Shown one piece after another: positions 6,493-9,112 of a stretch of DNA of 9,112 nt. The translations under genes were made by a program, and so were the position numbers. Numbering within the stretch: the first letter of the stretch is position 1; each line of letters starts with the position of its first letter. The DNA lies in assembly GCA_017380275.1 (NCBI GenBank), contig JAFOEH010000357.1:1-9112 (forward strand), given 5' to 3'. The notes under the pieces were generated by a model, which was given only the letters and a program-made list of their open reading frames with translations, had not been told where the DNA came from and made no database searches. The stretch is from Alistipes sp. (lineage in GTDB: Bacteria; Bacteroidota; Bacteroidia; Bacteroidales; Rikenellaceae).

Positions 6493-6512
6493 TCTATTCG
6501 TAAATAGATTTT
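6489..6512. promoter_or_regulatory. Perfect 10-bp palindrome overlapping the folE -33 box (operator candidate)
   Basis: Arms 6489-6498 (AAAATCTATT) and 6503-6512 (AATAGATTTT) are exact reverse complements around CGTA. The left arm overlaps the CAAAA that forms the -33 element of folE on the minus strand. There is no T tract in a useful position and no gene end nearby, so a dimeric regulator's site is likelier than a terminator. No regulator can be named. Confidence 0.5.
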
Positions 6513-6575
6513 AGTGCATAGTGGCAGATTAAAATTACAATCTGTAACCTATGGGCAAAAAAATCGGGGAAAAGT

Positions 6576-6607
6576 ATTGTGCAATAAAAGTAAAATTTGT
6601 AATTTTG
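6576..6607 (+). promoter_or_regulatory. Candidate kbl promoter: ATTG / N20 / TAATTTTG
   Basis: TAATTTTG (6600-6607) is a full match to TAnnTTTG. ATTG (6576-6579) is a near match to the -33 TTTG with 20 nt between. It is the only full -7 match I see on this strand between folE and kbl. It would give a leader of about 340 nt containing the whole repeat at 6719-6892. Confidence 0.45.
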
Positions 6608-6718
6608 TTGAAAAGTGTAAGCAATCGAGCTGCAAAATATTACAAAACATATAAAAACAGAAACCATAAATAATAACTAAGCAACATATCGTTTGCACAG
6701 CTTTCAGTAGCTCTTACA

Positions 6719-6892
6719 ATGGAGCCGCTTCGCGGCGACCAAAGCCCCTGCCTGAGGCGGGGGTTGGGGGTAATCCACTATCGCGGCTTTTCACCGCCCC
6801 GGCTTGGCAAAGTCAGCAAGCTGCCTCTGCTCTCGCCTTAATGGCGGCGTTGGGTCAGAAACTACAACTGCGGCCGAAGGGCGCAATCAGGC
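6719..6892. repeat. Composite GC-rich palindromic intergenic repeat, long copy (A + 80-nt insert + B)
   Basis: Module A (6735-6771) is identical over 37 nt to 3589-3625. Module B (6852-6892) matches 3626-3666 with several changes. Between them lie 80 nt (6772-6851) absent from the other copy, where A and B abut. The unit is dense in small hairpins: GCCGC-TTC-GCGGC (6724-6736), GCTTG...CAAGC in the insert (about 6803-6822), CGCC-TTAAT-GGCG near 6836-6848, and an imperfect GCGGCC-GAA-GGGCGC in B. No transposase or meaningful frame is present. It sits in what is probably the kbl leader. Confidence 0.85.
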
Positions 6893-6957
6893 CCGATCAG
6901 AAAGAAGAGCGAAAGGAAGCAGGGAAAGATATGTAAGCACTCTTAAACAATTAAGTT

Positions 6958-8145
6958 ATGTACGGAAAGATCAAAGAACATCTCCAGAAGGAGCTGGCCG
7001 ACATCAAGGCTGCCGGTCTTTACAAAACGGAACGTATTATCGAGTCGCCCCAAAAGGCCGAAATCGACGTAGCGGGCAAGAAGGTGCTCAACTTCTGCGC
7101 CAACAACTACCTCGGTCTGTCGGATAATCCCCGCCTTATCGAGGCGGCGAAGAAGGCTATGGACGAGCGCGGCTTCGGTATGTCATCGGTGCGCTTTATC
7201 TGCGGCTGTCAGGATATGCACAAGCAGCTGGAGAAGGCTATCGCCGACTACTTCGGAACGGAGGATACCATCCTCTACGCTGCCTGCTTCGACGCTAACG
7301 GCGGTGTGTTCGAGCCCCTGCTGACCGAGCAGGATGCAATCATCTCGGATGCGCTGAACCACGCCTCGATCATCGACGGTGTGCGTCTGTGCAAGGCTGT
7401 GCGCTACCGCTACGCCAATGCCGATATGGATGAGCTGGAGGATTGCCTGAAGCGCGCACAGGCTCAGCGCTTCCGCATCATCGTGACCGACGGCGTATTC
7501 TCGATGGACGGCAACGCCGCTCCGCTGGATAAGATCTGCGCTCTGGCCGAGAAGTACGACGCGCTGGTGATGGTCGATGAGTGCCACTCGGCAGGTGTGC
7601 TGGGCAAGACGGGCCGCGGTATTACGGAGCTTTACAACCTGCGCGGTGAGGTCGATATCCTGACCGGTACGCTGGGCAAGGCCTTCGGTGGTGCTGTGGG
7701 TGGTTTTACCACGGGCCGCAAGGAGATTATCGATATGCTGCGTCAGCGCTCACGCCCCTATCTGTTCTCTAACTCGCTGCCCCCCGCAGTTGTGGGTGCC
7801 GGTATCGAGATGTTCAAGATGCTGGAGGAGTCGGACGAGCTTCACGACCGTCTGGCTGCCAACGTCGAGCACTTCCGCGCCAAGATGGTTGCAGCGGGCT
7901 TTGACATCAAGCCCACGCAGTCGGCTATCTGCGCCGTAATGTTGTACGACGCCAAGCTCTCGCAGGATTTCGCTGCCAAGTTGCAGGAGGAGGGCGTATT
8001 CGTGACGGGATTCTACTACCCCGTAGTGCCCAAGGGACAGGCCCGCATCCGCGTGCAGGTGTCGGCAGGCCACACCACCGAGCAGCTCGATCGCTGCGTC
8101 GAGGCCTTCGTGAAGATCGGCAAGGAGTTGGGAGTATTGAAATAA
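6958..8145 (+). CDS. kbl: 2-amino-3-ketobutyrate CoA ligase (glycine C-acetyltransferase)
   Basis: A 395-aa PLP enzyme of the alpha-oxoamine synthase family. It cleaves 2-amino-3-oxobutyrate with CoA to glycine and acetyl-CoA, the second step of threonine breakdown via threonine dehydrogenase. It is close to E. coli Kbl along its whole length (398 aa): 'NFCANNYLGL' (45-54), 'GFGMSSVRFICG' (72-83), 'SDALNHASIIDGVRLCKAVRYRYAN' (130-154), 'TDGVFSMDG' (177-185), and 'VDECHSAG' with Asp207/His210 contacting PLP. 'TGTLGKAFGG' follows, with Schiff-base Lys241, then 'RQRSRPYLFSNSLPP' and 'GFYYPVVPKGQARIRVQVSA'. These long matches favour Kbl over serine palmitoyltransferase or BioF. A threonine dehydrogenase gene is not in the window. 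Start: ATG 6958, preceded by a 5-bp palindrome where a ribosome site would lie. Followed 12 nt later by an Lrp-type gene. Confidence 0.96.
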   Translation: MYGKIKEHLQKELADIKAAGLYKTERIIESPQKAEIDVAGKKVLNFCANNYLGLSDNPRLIEAAKKAMDERGFGMSSVRFICGCQDMHKQLEKAIADYFGTEDTILYAACFDANGGVFEPLLTEQDAIISDALNHASIIDGVRLCKAVRYRYANADMDELEDCLKRAQAQRFRIIVTDGVFSMDGNAAPLDKICALAEKYDALVMVDECHSAGVLGKTGRGITELYNLRGEVDILTGTLGKAFGGAVGGFTTGRKEIIDMLRQRSRPYLFSNSLPPAVVGAGIEMFKMLEESDELHDRLAANVEHFRAKMVAAGFDIKPTQSAICAVMLYDAKLSQDFAAKLQEEGVFVTGFYYPVVPKGQARIRVQVSAGHTTEQLDRCVEAFVKIGKELGVLK

Positions 8146-8157
8146 TAGTGCAAAGCT

Positions 8158-8631
8158 ATGGCAAAGACAACTTTAGATGCTACGGATAAGAAGATTCTTC
8201 GTTTTCTTATCAAGAACGCCCGCACGCCCTTCCTTGAGATTGCCCGCGAGTGCGGCATCTCGGGCGCGGCCATCCACCAGCGCATCCGCAAGCTGGAGGA
8301 TATGGGCATCATTCAGGGCAGCCGCCTGGTGGTAGCACCCAAGTCGCTCGGCTTCGATGTGTGTGCCTTCATCTCGATCCGCGTGAACGATATCACGCGC
8401 CAGCAGGACACCGTCGAGCAACTCAAGCACATCCCCGAGATTGTCGAGTGTCACTACATCACGGGCTCGTACAACCTTATGGTGAAGCTCTACTGCATCG
8501 ACAACGAACACCTGATGCGCACGATTTTCGACAAGATCCTCCACGTTCAGGGCGTCTCAAGCACGCAGACCTATATGTCGCTCAATGAGTCGTTCCAGCG
8601 CGAGATATTTGTTGATTGTCTGGATTATTAA
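8158..8631 (+). CDS. Lrp/AsnC-family transcriptional regulator
   Basis: 157 aa, the usual Lrp/AsnC length. N-terminal winged helix-turn-helix: 'LDATDKKILRFLIKNARTPFLEIARECGISGAAIHQRIRKLEDMGII' (6-52), with the recognition helix around 35-46. The C-terminal RAM ligand-sensing/oligomerisation domain covers about 64-145, with 'CHYITGSYNLMVKLY' (98-112) at the effector-binding turn and 'VSSTQTYMSL' (133-142) near the end. Members sense amino acids and control amino acid metabolism. With kbl 12 nt upstream, local control of threonine/glycine degradation and autoregulation are reasonable inferences; no operator is proven. The family is certain, the ligand is not. Confidence 0.93.
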   Translation: MAKTTLDATDKKILRFLIKNARTPFLEIARECGISGAAIHQRIRKLEDMGIIQGSRLVVAPKSLGFDVCAFISIRVNDITRQQDTVEQLKHIPEIVECHYITGSYNLMVKLYCIDNEHLMRTIFDKILHVQGVSSTQTYMSLNESFQREIFVDCLDY

Positions 8632-8643
8632 AAACTAAATTGT

Positions 8644-8973
8644 ATGAACGAAATTTCTAAGTGCCCGAAGTGCGGCGGCGAGTATGTATATTTTGATGGC
8701 TCTCTGTATGTGTGCCCCGATTGCTCGTATGAGTTTGAGGAGGCGGCAGACGGAGCAAGCAGCGTCGAGGTGGCCAGGGACAGCAATGGAGCTGAACTTC
8801 AGGATGGCGATGCCGTAACCGTCATCAAGGATTTGAAGGTTAAGGGCTCGTCGATGGTCATCAAGCGCGGAACCAAAGTGAAGAGCATCCGCCTTACGGA
8901 CAACCCCGAGGAGGTAGATTGTAAAATCGATGGCAGCAGCATCGTATTGAAGACCTGCTTCCTGAAAAAATAG
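8644..8973 (+). CDS. yjdM: PhnA/YjdM-family zinc-ribbon protein
   Basis: A 109-aa cytosolic protein closely resembling E. coli YjdM (formerly PhnA, 111 aa). The N-terminal zinc ribbon has Cys7 and Cys10 (CPKC) and Cys24 and Cys27 (CPDC). An acidic linker (31-40) follows, then the conserved C-terminal SH3-like domain with 'LQDGDAVTVIKDLKVKGSS' (52-70), 'IKRGTKVKSIRL' and 'DCKIDG'. The molecular role is unknown; the old link to phosphonate use came from its neighbours in E. coli, and it is not the phosphonoacetate hydrolase of the same name. It follows the Lrp-type gene by 12 nt and is the last gene before a strong terminator, so probably co-transcribed with kbl. Confidence 0.93.
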   Translation: MNEISKCPKCGGEYVYFDGSLYVCPDCSYEFEEAADGASSVEVARDSNGAELQDGDAVTVIKDLKVKGSSMVIKRGTKVKSIRLTDNPEEVDCKIDGSSIVLKTCFLKK

Positions 8974-8995
8974 CTTCTGCTATGCAATTCTAAAA

Positions 8996-9037
8996 AATGA
9001 GGGTGCCAGCATCTAAGCTTGGCACCCTCATTACTTT
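8996..9037. terminator. Bidirectional intrinsic terminator after yjdM
   Basis: A 13-bp perfect stem (8996-9008 with 9020-9032) encloses an 11-nt region (9009-9019) that can pair 2 bp further with one bulge. The plus-strand tail is acttttt (9033-9039). On the minus strand the stem is followed by a run of Ts (the A-run 8992-8997, partly within the stem), so the convergent gene ending at 9041 can use it too. Confidence 0.92.
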
Positions 9038-9040
9038 TTA

Positions 9041-9112
9041 TTAATACAGGCCTCGGAGCATCAGCTCGAAGTATATCGGCTTGAGGGCATAGACCTTCAG
9101 CAGCCACGCCAC
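9041..9112 (-). CDS. C-terminal end of an unidentified convergent gene
   Basis: On the minus strand the frame is open from the window edge for 23 codons and then stops (TAA at 9043-9041), 9 nt from the terminator stem. The tail reads 'VAWLLKVYALKPIYFELMLRGLY', with codon use like the neighbouring genes and a hydrophobic/basic amphipathic look. Too short to assign a family. The convergent placement with a shared terminator supports a real gene end. Confidence 0.6.
   Translation of the reverse strand: MAWLLKVYALKPIYFELMLRGLY

Larger units (their letters stand above)
6453..6957. other. 505-nt divergent intergenic region between folE and kbl
   Basis: Two contrasting halves. 6453 to about 6718 is AT-rich and holds the folE and candidate kbl promoters, the 6489-6512 palindrome, a second smaller inverted repeat (6525-6530 with 6539-6544) and seven TTACA/TGTAA pentamers. 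6719-6892 is the GC-rich composite repeat. 6893-6957 is purine-rich and ends with CTTAA-ACAA-TTAAG (6942-6955) just before the kbl ATG. A short open frame starting at 6804 runs through the repeat into kbl in another frame and is not supported as a gene. Confidence 0.7.

Noticed and set aside
3581..6892. The two repeat copies as ends of a composite transposon carrying the EEP-folE genes
   Set aside because: Both copies are in the same orientation, differ internally, and enclose a housekeeping gene (folE) with no transposase; a dispersed intergenic repeat is simpler.
6453..6957. A riboswitch in the folE-kbl region
   Set aside because: The hairpins belong to the repeat or are simple palindromes; I recognise no THF, glycine or other aptamer core, and no terminator/antiterminator pair before kbl.
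6804..7127. A 107-codon open frame through the repeat into kbl
   Set aside because: It is made of repeat sequence followed by kbl read in another frame; composition is Arg/Ser/Gly-rich as expected of an untranslated frame. Such frames in repeats are often over-annotated.
8799..9107. A 102-codon minus-strand open frame over yjdM and the terminator
   Set aside because: It runs through the strong terminator hairpin and antisense to yjdM; the 9041-9112 frame is the better candidate for the minus-strand gene end.

Overview
The window looks like a chromosomal segment of a GC-rich member of the Bacteroidales, most like the Rikenellaceae/Alistipes. This is inferred from protein style, not from a marker gene. 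FtsW has the Bacteroidetes-type ISRGGSS motif, Mrp has ELPxNxYYIF where other phyla have a CxxC, and one lipoprotein starts with Cys-Ser-Lys-Asp-Asp. Promoters match the Bacteroidetes TTTG / TAnnTTTG pattern, and strong Shine-Dalgarno sequences are lacking.

Layout. (1) 1-2361, plus strand: the 3' part of ftsW, a beta-propeller lactonase-family lipoprotein, and an S4-domain protein of the Hsp15 type. These are closely packed and end at a strong hairpin (2367-2401) shared with the convergent mrp gene. (2) 2403-3446, minus strand: Mrp/ApbC-type P-loop ATPase with its own promoter. (3) 3496-6452, minus strand: folE (GTP cyclohydrolase I), an endonuclease/exonuclease/phosphatase (EEP) lipoprotein, an AT-rich small lipoprotein, and a second EEP lipoprotein. 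The gaps are 3, 35 and 11 nt, so this may be one operon, read from a promoter just before folE to a hairpin at 3496-3529. (4) 6453-6957: a 505-nt divergent intergenic region. It has an AT-rich half with both promoters, a perfect palindrome and several TTACA/TGTAA motifs, and a GC-rich half holding a composite repeat. (5) 6958-8973, plus strand: kbl (2-amino-3-ketobutyrate CoA ligase), an Lrp/AsnC regulator and yjdM (PhnA family), 12 nt apart, ending at a bidirectional terminator. (6) 9041-9112, minus strand: the last codons of an unidentified convergent gene.

How the genes relate. Most are housekeeping: septal wall synthesis, ribosome rescue, Fe-S carrier function, the first pterin/folate step and threonine/glycine metabolism. 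The accessory-looking parts are the paralogous EEP lipoprotein pair around a low-GC lipoprotein, and a composite GC-rich palindromic repeat in two intergenic places (3589-3666 and 6719-6892), the second copy carrying an extra 80 nt. I see no CRISPR, phage, transposase, toxin or defence system, and no tRNA or rRNA. Nothing here amounts to a clear new biological system. The best leads are the composite repeat, the palindrome on the folE promoter and the EEP/lipoprotein cluster.
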